Source of the DNA: Mycolicibacterium chubuense NBB4
GTDB lineage: Bacteria > Actinomycetota > Actinomycetes > Mycobacteriales > Mycobacteriaceae
Length of the DNA: 64,000 nt
NCBI RefSeq assembly: GCF_000266905.1
Contig: NC_018027.1
Coordinates: 3,720,001 to 3,784,000 of the forward strand
Direction: 5' to 3'
In this document: piece by piece, positions 20,286-27,516 of the stretch
Layout of the letters: each line of letters begins with the position of its first letter
How positions within the stretch are numbered: the first letter of the stretch is position 1
The notes under the pieces: generated by a model
Seen by the model: the letters and a program-made list of their open reading frames with translations, nothing else
Database searches by the model: none
What the model was told of the DNA's origin: nothing
Position numbers and translations under genes: made by a program

Positions 20286-21506
20286 TCAGATGTTGGCGTT
20301 GCCCGCTTTCCACTGCTCCCACGGGATGTTCCAGTCGCCGAGACCGTCCGTGCCGGGCAGCGTGGAGCCGACGGAGTTGACGATTTCGACGACGTCGCCG
20401 CGCTTGGAGTTGTCGTGGAACCACTTGCCGTTGCTCGTGCTGACGTTGATGCACCCGTGGCTGACATTGCTGTAGCCCTGACTGCCCACCGACCACGGGG
20501 CGGCGTGAACGTAGATGCCGCTGTAGGAGATCTGAGTCGCCCAGTCGACTTCCGTGCGGTATCCGTTGGGCGAGTTGGACGGCACCCCGTAGGTGGACGA
20601 GTCCATGATCATGTGCGTCCGGCGGTCGCCGACGATGTAGGTGCCGTTGTTGGTGGGCGTGCTGTTCTTGCCCATCGACACCGGCATGCTCTTGACCACC
20701 TCACCGTTGCGTCGCACCGTGAGCGTCTTGGTGGTGTCGTCGACGGTCGTGATCACCTCGTCGCCGACGGTGAAGCTGGTCCTGACGTTCTCCTGTCCGA
20801 ACAGCCCGTCGCCAAGATCCACGCCGTAGGCGTTGACCTTGACCTCGACCTTGGTTCCCGGCTTCCAGTATTCGGCTGGGCGCCAACGGACTTCGCGATT
20901 GCTCAGCCAGTAGAAGGCACCTTCGACGGACGGGGTGGTCTTGACGGTGATGGCGCGCTGCGCAGCGAGCCGGTTCGGGATGTTCTCGTCGAAGCGGATC
21001 GCGACGGGTTGCCCGACGCCGACGACCTCACCGTCGTTGGGCAGGACGTACGGCATGGTGAGGTTCTCCGGCGAATGCGTCTCGAACGTCATCTTCCGAC
21101 TGGTGACGCCGCCGAGGCCGAGCGACTCCGCGGTCAGGGTGTAGCGCTTGTTGTAGCCCAGCGGTTCGGCGGTCGACCACGTCAGGCCGTCGTCGGAGAG
21201 AGTGCCCGCGATCGTCTTGCCGCTCTGGTTGACCATCGTCACGGCGCCGAGCACGCCTGATTCTGCGGTGACGGTGACCGGAGAGTCGACGCTGACACCG
21301 ACCGCGCCGTCGGTGACCGACGCGGTGAGCTTCGGGACCAGGAGGTCCCCGTACGGAGTCCCCTTGTCGCTGATGACCCGCGGGTGGTCCGGTGCCGCGT
21401 TGCCGCCGCAGGCGGTCAAGCAGAGCACGATCGCGGGAACCAGCGCCGCGACGAGCCACCAGGCCGGCCTGCGGCGCACAGAGGTCACCGTGCTGACGTG
21501 CGACAT
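20286..21506 (-). CDS. ldtB: L,D-transpeptidase LdtMt2-type lipoprotein
   Basis: Forms 3-3 cross-links in peptidoglycan. This 406-residue protein carries a lipoprotein signal (residues 1-35, lipobox LTAC), so it is anchored on the outer face of the membrane. It then has two Ig-like domains (about 55-245) and a YkuD catalytic domain. The active-site motif [12 protein letters not shown] contains the catalytic Cys near residue 352, with the upstream His in IYVHAAPWS. Length and domain order match M. tuberculosis LdtMt2 (Rv2518c). The cysteine and its histidine are intact, so carbapenem-sensitive cross-linking activity is expected. The upstream region on its strand contains TAGACT, a plausible -10 element. 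Confidence 0.94.
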   Translation of the reverse strand: MSHVSTVTSVRRRPAWWLVAALVPAIVLCLTACGGNAAPDHPRVISDKGTPYGDLLVPKLTASVTDGAVGVSVDSPVTVTAESGVLGAVTMVNQSGKTIAGTLSDDGLTWSTAEPLGYNKRYTLTAESLGLGGVTSRKMTFETHSPENLTMPYVLPNDGEVVGVGQPVAIRFDENIPNRLAAQRAITVKTTPSVEGAFYWLSNREVRWRPAEYWKPGTKVEVKVNAYGVDLGDGLFGQENVRTSFTVGDEVITTVDDTTKTLTVRRNGEVVKSMPVSMGKNSTPTNNGTYIVGDRRTHMIMDSSTYGVPSNSPNGYRTEVDWATQISYSGIYVHAAPWSVGSQGYSNVSHGCINVSTSNGKWFHDNSKRGDVVEIVNSVGSTLPGTDGLGDWNIPWEQWKAGNANI

Positions 21507-21670
21507 ATCCTTCGCTCCACCTCGAAAAACACGGACAGTTCGTCCGGACCGATCATTGACAGCCAGTCTACGGTGAGTTCACAGGAAGGGGACGGCCTCG
21601 ACGTCGCATCCGGGACCCGCGAGGAGCTGATTTTCGTCCAGCGCCGCAGGCCTGTTATTGTCGCTCACGC

Positions 21671-21746
<76 letters not shown>

Positions 21747-21786
21747 CCGAAAGAAACCTCGCCGCGGCGGGGTTTCTGTCTTTCGG
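21747..21786 (+). terminator. Hairpin terminator after tRNA-Lys
   Basis: CCGAAAG pairs with CTTTCGG at the base, and AAACC-T-CGCCG pairs with CGGCG-G-GGTTT above it. It follows the tRNA directly. The run of T on the descending arm gives an intrinsic-terminator look. Confidence 0.8.
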
Positions 21787-21873
21787 ACCCCGACCGCGGG
21801 ACTTTCGCACCTACCACGGCGCGTCCGCCGCCCTTTACGGTGCGATTCCGCGGAGTTCGACAGAGGGCTTGTG

Positions 21874-22434
21874 ATGATCCCGATCCTGACTGCTGTCATC
21901 GGCGCTGTCGTGGTGATCGCCGGCGCATTCGTCGCGCGCAACGCGACGCACTACGCGGCCGAGCTGGAAGCGGTCCAGAGCCGCCGAGAGGCCGAACTGA
22001 GGGATCTGCTCGAATTCCGGGACGCCCTTATCGACGCACTGCACGCGATGGGCGAGTACCTGTTCGTGTTGCGGCACATCGCGCTGCCCCACGAAGCGGA
22101 TTTCGAGCGACTGGGCGGAGAGTCGCCCGCGCTGGAGCGACGGATGAAGCATCTGCTCCCGCTCATCGGCAAGCGGGAACGGCTGCGCAACCTCGCCCTC
22201 GGCCTGCTGTGGGAAGACCTTCGCGAGGCGACCAAACCGCTCGACGAACTGATCCAGCTGCTGCGGGACGACAAGGTGGTCGAAGCGTTCGCCGTGCACG
22301 AAGCCCACCCCGATATGACGGATCACCTGGTCCACCTGATCGGTCAGCGCCGCCGCGAGTTGGTGGAGACCTATCCGACCTCGGTGCCGATGACGCCGTT
22401 CCGGTACTGGCCGTCGCAGAACGCGAGCAGCTGA
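21874..22434 (+). CDS. Hypothetical membrane-anchored protein (186 aa)
   Basis: One N-terminal membrane helix (IPILTAVIGAVVVIAGAFVA, residues 2-21) is followed by a long, strongly charged helical region, EAVQSRREAELRDLLEFRDA, that could form a coiled coil. The rest is mostly helical with no cysteine, no catalytic motif and no repeat that I recognise. It is probably a cytosolic domain tethered to the inner membrane. GTG at 21871 and ATG at 21874 adjoin; GAGGG at 21863-21867 fits the ATG better. Its TGA directly abuts the stop of the convergent 126-residue gene. I do not recognise the family. Confidence 0.65.
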   Translation: MIPILTAVIGAVVVIAGAFVARNATHYAAELEAVQSRREAELRDLLEFRDALIDALHAMGEYLFVLRHIALPHEADFERLGGESPALERRMKHLLPLIGKRERLRNLALGLLWEDLREATKPLDELIQLLRDDKVVEAFAVHEAHPDMTDHLVHLIGQRRRELVETYPTSVPMTPFRYWPSQNASS

Positions 22435-22815
22435 CTAGAGGTGAGCGCCGCCGTGGCCCATCAGCGGATTGACCCCGGGGCCGCCCTGCGGGACGCCCGC
22501 ACGCTGCTGGGCCGCCTGCTGCGCCTGGATCGCCTGGAGCAACGGATTGTTCTCCATCAACGCGCGGCGGTCGTCGTCGGTGAGTTCGTAGAACGTCCAC
22601 ATCGCCCACGCCGCGGGCCGCACGTACAAGGTGACCTTCTGCCGCTTGCGGTTGTTCTGGGGCAGCATCGCGGGCACGGCGACCACCCGGTCCAGCGTCA
22701 CGGCGCTGACCAGTTCCTGCGCGAGCGCCTCGACGTCGGTCGAGTCCTGCAGCTCGTACACCGAGGACTGGTGACTCGGTTGCGAGGGGCCCTGCAGGGC
22801 GAGAAACCACGCCAT
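22435..22815 (-). CDS. Hypothetical protein (126 aa)
   Basis: A soluble protein with a strong ribosome-binding site (AAAGGAG, seven bases before the ATG). It begins MAWFLALQGPSQP, then has a VYELQDSTDVEALAQELVSA segment and a beta-rich centre (KVTLYVRPAAWAMWTFYELT). The tail is rich in Gln, Ala, Gly and Pro, ending NPLMGHGGAHL, probably disordered. No signal peptide or membrane helix is seen. Conserved-looking strands and good codon usage suggest a real gene, probably an actinobacterial protein of unknown function. Confidence 0.65.
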   Translation of the reverse strand: MAWFLALQGPSQPSHQSSVYELQDSTDVEALAQELVSAVTLDRVVAVPAMLPQNNRKRQKVTLYVRPAAWAMWTFYELTDDDRRALMENNPLLQAIQAQQAAQQRAGVPQGGPGVNPLMGHGGAHL

Positions 22816-22935
22816 GCGTGTCTCCTTTGCTCATCGTGGGTCAGCCGACAGCGTAGAGCACTGCTGCGCAGGCCACCGCCGCCGTCTGAGCCCTCGACCC
22901 CGCCCGTTGCACCCAGCAAGGCAGAGGGAGTCGCT

Positions 22936-22969
22936 AATTGACGATCTTGATTAATTGCTGTGCTAAGGT
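22936..22969 (+). promoter_or_regulatory. Promoter-like element in the 22816-23183 intergenic region
   Basis: The 368-base gap between two genes contains an unusually AT-rich stretch starting TTGACGATCTTGATT and ending TGCTAAGGT. TTGACG resembles a -35 box; TGCTAA is 17 bases downstream, and TAAGGT fits the mycobacterial TANNNT -10 pattern. A 31-codon frame (GTG 22968 to TAA 23063) follows but has no ribosome-binding site. A second TANNNT element, TATGGT, occurs at 23110-23115 ahead of the 53-residue gene. The rest of the gap shows no recognisable gene. Confidence 0.4.
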
Positions 22970-23130
22970 GTCGCGCACCTCGGCGGATGTGCTGGGAAAT
23001 CTCGCGTGGCCGCCAATCGCCGAACGCGTCAATGCCCTGGTCAGTAACGACCTCCACCGATAAGCCTGGCCGGGGAGCGCTTGCGCTGGGCGAAGAGGCG
23101 CATCGGTGCTATGGTTTCAGTTAGCTGACG

Positions 23131-23194
23131 AGCTTGATCACCGAAAGGATCGGCTCTCGGAACAAGAGCGAGGAAATTAGCTGATGTCAAGCCT
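23131..23194 (+). promoter_or_regulatory. Possible structured 5' leader of the 53-aa ORF
   Basis: Three helices can be drawn: GCTTGA (23132-23137) with TCAAGC (23187-23192), extended by TCA/TGA; CCGA (23141-23144) with TCGG (23150-23153); and CTCT (23154-23157) with AGAG (23165-23168). Together they make a closed three-way-junction shape. The closing helix contains the ATG of the downstream ORF, and GAGGAA lies inside the junction. This is a hand-drawn fold; stability and conservation are untested. Confidence 0.35.
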
Positions 23195-23345
23195 GGGCGA
23201 TCCGGTCTCCGCCGGTGCCGACGGCGAAGATTCGGCTAAAGGCGTAGCTACGCAACCTCCCGTGATGGTGCACAGCTGCAGCCGGCTCGGTCGGGTAGCC
23301 AATCCGCCCAAGTTCTCGCTCGCCGATCTGTTCCGCCGGCGCTGA
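23184..23345 (+). CDS. Small hypothetical protein (53 aa)
   Basis: An ATG is preceded by GCGAGGAAA at nine bases. The frame gives 53 residues, including PPVMVHSCSRLGRVANPPKF, and ends ADLFRRR. There is no membrane segment. The single Cys and the basic end give no function. It is supported only by the ribosome-binding site, the possible upstream promoter (TATGGT at 23110) and the structured leader. It ends 9 bases before the stop of the convergent DUF3618 gene. It may be a real small gene or a leader peptide; I cannot assign a family. Confidence 0.4.
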   Translation: MSSLGDPVSAGADGEDSAKGVATQPPVMVHSCSRLGRVANPPKFSLADLFRRR

Positions 23346-23353
23346 CCCGATCG

Positions 23354-23581
23354 TCAGGGTTGCCGCATCCGGCGCACGGTCAACACGACCACGATGACAC
23401 CCACCCCGGCCAGTGAGATCGCCACGGGCGGCTGCTTGACGAAGCGCACCACGCCCGCCTTGAGGTCGTCGGCGAGCCTGCGCGGATTGGCCCTGGCCGC
23501 CAGCGAGTCGACGGTCACCGCCAGCTGTTCGCGCGCCTGATCGATCTCGGCCTTGATGGTGTCGGGATCCCGGTCCGCCAC
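23354..23581 (-). CDS. DUF3618 membrane protein (Rv2520c type)
   Basis: A 75-residue protein. The N-terminal half, [20 protein letters not shown] and [20 protein letters not shown], is the DUF3618 signature. A C-terminal membrane helix ([19 protein letters not shown]) ends in basic residues RRMRQP, which should stay in the cytosol. The same length and position are found in M. tuberculosis Rv2520c, beside bcp. The function is unknown; related proteins are often encoded near phage-shock-like or envelope-stress proteins. It is divergent from bcp, with 123 bases between the starts. Confidence 0.85.
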   Translation of the reverse strand: MADRDPDTIKAEIDQAREQLAVTVDSLAARANPRRLADDLKAGVVRFVKQPPVAISLAGVGVIVVVLTVRRMRQP

Positions 23582-23704
23582 TACTGCCTCCCATGTCCTC
23601 GCGCCCGACGCGACCAGCCACGCCCGTGCACAGTGTTGCCGAACTACCCTAGATCAGCCGGCGCGCACGACAGCGCGCGGTCGACAGATCGGAGGTTCAA
23701 CCCC

Positions 23705-24178
23705 ATGCCGCTGACTCCGCGACTCGAAGTGGGCGACAAGGCGCCCGCTTTCAGCCTCCCCGACGCCGACGGCAACACCGTCAAGCTCTCCGATTTCGCA
23801 GGGCGCAAGGTGATCGTGTACTTCTACCCCGCCGCCTCGACGCCGGGATGCACCAAGGAGGCCTGCGACTTCCGCGACAACCTCGCCGAACTCAACGACG
23901 CCGGCCTCGACGTCGTCGGCATCTCCCCCGACAAGCCGGAGAAGCTCGCCAAGTTCCGGGACAAGGAGCAACTGACCTTTCCGCTGCTGTCGGACCCCGA
24001 CCGCAAGGTGCTCGAGGCGTGGGGCGCCTACGGTGAGAAGACGATGTACGGCAAGACCGTGCAGGGCGTCATCCGTTCGACCTTCGTGGTCGACGAGAAC
24101 AGCAAGATCGCGCTGGCGCAGTACAACATTCGTGCCACCGGCCACGTCGCCAAGTTACGTCGCGACCTGTCCGTCTGA
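23705..24178 (+). CDS. bcp: Thioredoxin-dependent peroxiredoxin (Bcp/PrxQ)
   Basis: A 157-residue peroxiredoxin of the BCP/PrxQ group that reduces peroxides, including lipid hydroperoxides, with electrons from thioredoxin. The active site [14 protein letters not shown] has the peroxidatic Cys49 and a resolving Cys54 five residues later, the atypical 2-Cys arrangement. Thr46 and the downstream Arg ([10 protein letters not shown]) complete the site. A GGAGG ribosome-binding site precedes the ATG. It is equivalent to Rv2521 and is convergent with the beta-CASP protein, with about 20 bases between the stops. Confidence 0.95.
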   Translation: MPLTPRLEVGDKAPAFSLPDADGNTVKLSDFAGRKVIVYFYPAASTPGCTKEACDFRDNLAELNDAGLDVVGISPDKPEKLAKFRDKEQLTFPLLSDPDRKVLEAWGAYGEKTMYGKTVQGVIRSTFVVDENSKIALAQYNIRATGHVAKLRRDLSV

Positions 24179-24198
24179 GCGGCAATGACCCCCGGGTA

Positions 24199-25593
24199 TC
24201 ACAGCGTGAACAGCTGATTCGGTCTGGGAACTGTTGCCTGCCAGCCGAACTCACGGTCGAGGCGGGTGCGCAGGGTGTCCGCCGGTTGCGGTTCGCCGTG
24301 CACCACGAACACCCGTCGCGGCGGAGCGCTGAAACCGGAGGCCCAGCGGATGAGTTCGTCGGCGTCGGCATGTGCGGAGAGCATCGCGAGGTTGGCGACC
24401 TGCGCTCTGATCGGGATCCACTCGCCGTAGATCCTGACGAACCGCTGGCCGGCCGCGATGGCCGCGCCGCGGGTTCCCGGGACCTGGTAACCCGTCACCA
24501 TGATGGTGTTGCGCGGGTGTGGTGCGAATGCCTTGAGATGGTGGAGAATTCGGCCGCCGGTGGCCATTCCGCTCGCCGAGATCACGATCTTGGGCTCGTG
24601 GTCGGCGGAGATCTTCATCGACTGCTCGGCTTCCCGGGTGTACGTCGCCATGCCGCACATCCCTTCGTACACCTCGGGCGAGAGGCGATGGTCGCTGCGG
24701 TAGAGGCCCAGCAGATCGCTGGCGTTGATCGCCATCGGGCTGTCCAGGTACACCGGGACGTGGGGCAGCCTCCCGGCGGAGCGCAGCTGCCACAGGTAGT
24801 ACAGCAGCGTCTGCGCCCGGCCCACCGCGAACGCCGGTATCACGACGGTGCCCCCGCGACTCACCGTCGCGGCGATGACCTCCGCGAGGGCGTCGGCCGG
24901 GTCGGATCGGTCATGCAGGCGGTCGCCGTAGGTCGACTCCATCACCAGGTAGTCCGCGGCGGGCACCGGATCCGGGTCGAGCATCACGGGATCGTCGTAG
25001 CGGCCAAGGTCTCCGGTGAAGACGATTCGACGGCCGTGCCACACGAGGTCGACGGTCGCCGCCCCGAGAATGTGCCCGGCGCGACGGAAGGTCACCACCG
25101 GCCCGTCGTCCGGCAGACGGAGCTCCCGCCCGAAGGGGTGGGTGTCGAACAACTCGATCGCCCGGCGGGCGTCGTCACTGTCGTACAGCGGCAGGGCGGG
25201 GTGGTGCTTGGAGGCCTTGTGCTTGTTGAGGAACGCCGCGTCGCGCTCCTGCAGGTAGGCGGAGTCGCGCAGGATGATGTCAGCGACGGCTGCGGTCGCC
25301 TCGGTGCACAGGATCGGCCCGCGGAAGCCGGTGCGCACCAGTCGGGGCAGGTACCCGGTGTGATCGAGGTGCGCGTGGGTCACGACGACGGCGTCGATAC
25401 CCGAAGGATCGACCGCGAGCGGCTCCCAGTTGAGCTCGCGCAGATTCTTCACGCCCTGAAACAGGCCGCAGTCCACGAGGATTCGCCTGCCGTTGCTTTC
25501 CAGCAGGTGTTTGGAGCCCGTCACCGTGCCGGCAGCGCCCAGACTGCGCAGCGTCAGTTCGCCGTTCCGCGCTCGCTCACCACCGAAGGCCAT
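24199..25593 (-). CDS. Beta-CASP metallo-beta-lactamase-fold ribonuclease-like protein
   Basis: About 464 residues. The metallo-beta-lactamase core has the zinc motif VVTHAHLDHTGYLPRLV, then a later Asp in VFTGDLGRYDDPVM, and the beta-CASP insertion with VYLDSPMAINASDLLGLYR. The end carries PHPRNTIMVTGYQVPGTRGA and LSAHADADELIRW, motifs typical of YSH1/CPSF73-like RNA endonucleases. It probably processes RNA in the cytosol. A GTG 10 codons upstream (25623) is also in frame; the ATG at 25593 was chosen because it precedes the conserved part. It is inserted between bcp and the dipeptidase relative to the M. tuberculosis order. Confidence 0.85.
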   Translation of the reverse strand: MAFGGERARNGELTLRSLGAAGTVTGSKHLLESNGRRILVDCGLFQGVKNLRELNWEPLAVDPSGIDAVVVTHAHLDHTGYLPRLVRTGFRGPILCTEATAAVADIILRDSAYLQERDAAFLNKHKASKHHPALPLYDSDDARRAIELFDTHPFGRELRLPDDGPVVTFRRAGHILGAATVDLVWHGRRIVFTGDLGRYDDPVMLDPDPVPAADYLVMESTYGDRLHDRSDPADALAEVIAATVSRGGTVVIPAFAVGRAQTLLYYLWQLRSAGRLPHVPVYLDSPMAINASDLLGLYRSDHRLSPEVYEGMCGMATYTREAEQSMKISADHEPKIVISASGMATGGRILHHLKAFAPHPRNTIMVTGYQVPGTRGAAIAAGQRFVRIYGEWIPIRAQVANLAMLSAHADADELIRWASGFSAPPRRVFVVHGEPQPADTLRTRLDREFGWQATVPRPNQLFTL

Positions 25594-25655
25594 GCGCTCA
25601 GTGTCGCTGACCCGACGGGCCACCGGAACCCGCTTCAGCCGATTCCTGATGCGGG

Positions 25656-26999
25656 CTAGGTGTGTCCGCCCAGCCGCTCGAGCAGCAGCGCCTCGGCGGT
25701 CGCTGCGCGTTCCAGGACACCGAGGTGCAGACTCTCGTTGATGCTGTGCGCTTGCGTGTCCGGATCCTCGACTCCGGTGACCAGGATGTCGGCGTCGGGG
25801 AACGCCGCTGCGAACGCCGCGATGAACGGGATCGACCCGCCGACACCGGTGTCGACCGCGTCGTGCCCCCAGGCCTCCCGGAAGGCCTGCCGGGCCGCGT
25901 CGTAGACCGGGCCGCTGGCCTCGATGGCGTACGGCTGCCCGACGTCACCCGGGGTGACGGTCACGTGCGCACCCCAGGGCGTGTGCTGCTCCAGATGGCG
26001 GGTCAGCGCGGCGAGGTGTTCGGCGGCGTCCCCGCCCGGCGCCACGCGCATGCTCACCTTCGCGCGGGCCGACGGGATCAGGGTGTTCGACGATGTCGCT
26101 ATCGGCGTGGTGTCGATACCGATGACGGTGACGGCCGGCTTGGCCCACAGGCGCTGAGCCACTGAGCCGGAACCGATCTCGCGCACGCCGTCGAGCAAGC
26201 CGGTGTCGGCGCGCACCCGCTCGGGTGAGTAGTCGGGAAAGTCGCGGTCGGCGGCGCGCTCCTCGTGCAGGCCGGCGACGGCGACGTTGCCCTCGTCGTC
26301 GTGCAGGCTGGCGAGCAGGCGCACCAGCACCGTCAATGCGTCGGGCACCACGCCTCCCCACATCCCCGAATGCAGGCCGTGGTCGAGGGTGGCGACCTCG
26401 ACGACGCAATCGGCCAGCCCGCGCAGCGACACGGTCAGTGACGGGATGTCCGTGCTCCAGTTGTCGGAATCGGCGATGACGATCACATCGGCGGCCAGCG
26501 CGTCGCGATGCGCGGCCAGCAGCTGTGCCAGCGACGGCGAGCCGGATTCCTCCTCACCCTCGACGAAGACCGTCACACCCACCGGCGGGTTGCCGCCGTG
26601 GGCCCGGAACGCCGCCAGATGCGTTGCGATGCCGGCTTTGTCGTCGGCGGTGCCCCGACCGTAGAGGCGGCCGTCACGCTCCGTCGGCTCGAACGGCGGG
26701 GTCTGCCACGCTGCGCCGTCCCCTTCGGGCTGCACGTCGTGGTGGGCGTACAGCAGCACCGTCGGCGCACCGTCGGGCGCCGGGTGGCGCGCGATGACCG
26801 CGGGTGCTCCGCCCTCGGCGACGACCTGCACGTCACCGAACCCGGCCTCGGACAACAGCTTCGCCACGGCCTCGGCGCTGCGCTCCACCTCGGGCCGCCT
26901 CGCCGGGTCGGCCCAGACGGACTCGATGCGCACCAGGTCCTCGAGGTCGGTGCGGACGGCGGGCAGCACGTCGCGGACGCGCTGGACGAGATCGCTCAT
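25656..26999 (-). CDS. M20-family dipeptidase (Rv2522c type)
   Basis: A zinc metallopeptidase of 447 residues with a catalytic domain interrupted by a dimerisation domain. The metal-binding sequence LLYAHHDVQPEGD has the His and Asp ligand region; GRGTADDKAG follows with the bridging Asp, then EGEEESGS with the catalytic Glu and a ligand Glu, and a later ligand His near the end (TQAHSINESLHL). It probably hydrolyses dipeptides or N-acyl amino acids in the cytosol. It starts at ATG 26999, 103 bases after the stop of acpS. A strong inverted repeat in that gap suggests it is transcribed separately. Confidence 0.88.
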   Translation of the reverse strand: MSDLVQRVRDVLPAVRTDLEDLVRIESVWADPARRPEVERSAEAVAKLLSEAGFGDVQVVAEGGAPAVIARHPAPDGAPTVLLYAHHDVQPEGDGAAWQTPPFEPTERDGRLYGRGTADDKAGIATHLAAFRAHGGNPPVGVTVFVEGEEESGSPSLAQLLAAHRDALAADVIVIADSDNWSTDIPSLTVSLRGLADCVVEVATLDHGLHSGMWGGVVPDALTVLVRLLASLHDDEGNVAVAGLHEERAADRDFPDYSPERVRADTGLLDGVREIGSGSVAQRLWAKPAVTVIGIDTTPIATSSNTLIPSARAKVSMRVAPGGDAAEHLAALTRHLEQHTPWGAHVTVTPGDVGQPYAIEASGPVYDAARQAFREAWGHDAVDTGVGGSIPFIAAFAAAFPDADILVTGVEDPDTQAHSINESLHLGVLERAATAEALLLERLGGHT

Positions 27000-27020
27000 G
27001 GCGTCGAGGGTAGTGCGTGC

Positions 27021-27078
27021 CGAGCGTGCGCGAACTCGCGCTTCCGGCGGGCGTGTTGGCCGCAGACACGCACGCTCG
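27021..27078. terminator. Inverted repeat after acpS
   Basis: CGAGCGTGCG (27021-27030) and CGCACGCTCG (27069-27078) are perfect 10-base complements, with a smaller hairpin (GCGCGAGTTCGCGC) inside. It lies 24 bases beyond the acpS stop on the transcribed strand, so it probably terminates the fas-acpS transcript. There is no U-tract. Confidence 0.65.
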
Positions 27079-27101
27079 CGGTGAAAAGGGAGGGCCGGGG
27101 G

Positions 27102-27494
27102 TCAGCGCTCCTCGAGGACCGCGACCGCGGCCGCCGTGTCGGCCTCGTGGGTCAGCGACAGGTGGATCGTCACCTCTTTGAGGTGTTCGGCGATCGCCCC
27201 GGTGAGCCGGACGCGGGGGCGTCCCCACATGTCGGTGACCACCTCGATGTCGCGGTGGATCGCCTCCGGCAGCACCGGCCGCTTGGAGAACCGCGAGCCG
27301 GACCAGGCCTTGATCACCGCCTCCTTGGCGGCCCATCGCGCTGCGAGGTGGCGCGCCGCCGACGAACTCTTGTCGGCGGCGTCGCGCCGCTCACCCGGGG
27401 TGAACGTCTCGGCGAACACCGTGCCCGGCCGGTCCACCTGTTCGGCGAAGTCGGCGATGGAGACGAGATCGATGCCTATGCCGACGATGCCCAC
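27102..27494 (-). CDS. acpS: Holo-[acyl-carrier-protein] synthase
   Basis: Transfers 4'-phosphopantetheine from CoA to the carrier serine of FAS-I. The 130-residue protein has GIDLVSIADF with the Mg2+ Asp, and ARHLAARWAAKEAVIKAW with the Glu ligand and catalytic Lys region. LTHEADTAAAVAVLE is the closing strand. GTG at 27494 was chosen because it reproduces the length and conserved N-terminus of Rv2523c; the frame is open three codons further. It lies 22 bases after the fas stop and is almost certainly in the same operon, which suits its job of activating the ACP domain that lacks its own transferase. Confidence 0.94.
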   Translation of the reverse strand: MGIVGIGIDLVSIADFAEQVDRPGTVFAETFTPGERRDAADKSSSAARHLAARWAAKEAVIKAWSGSRFSKRPVLPEAIHRDIEVVTDMWGRPRVRLTGAIAEHLKEVTIHLSLTHEADTAAAVAVLEER

Positions 27495-27516
27495 GCGCAG
27501 CACGCTATCTCACGGG

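Noticed and set aside
22968..23063. 31-codon frame starting GTG after the promoter-like element
   Set aside because: No ribosome-binding site, and it overlaps the presumed -10; mentioned only as part of the intergenic region.
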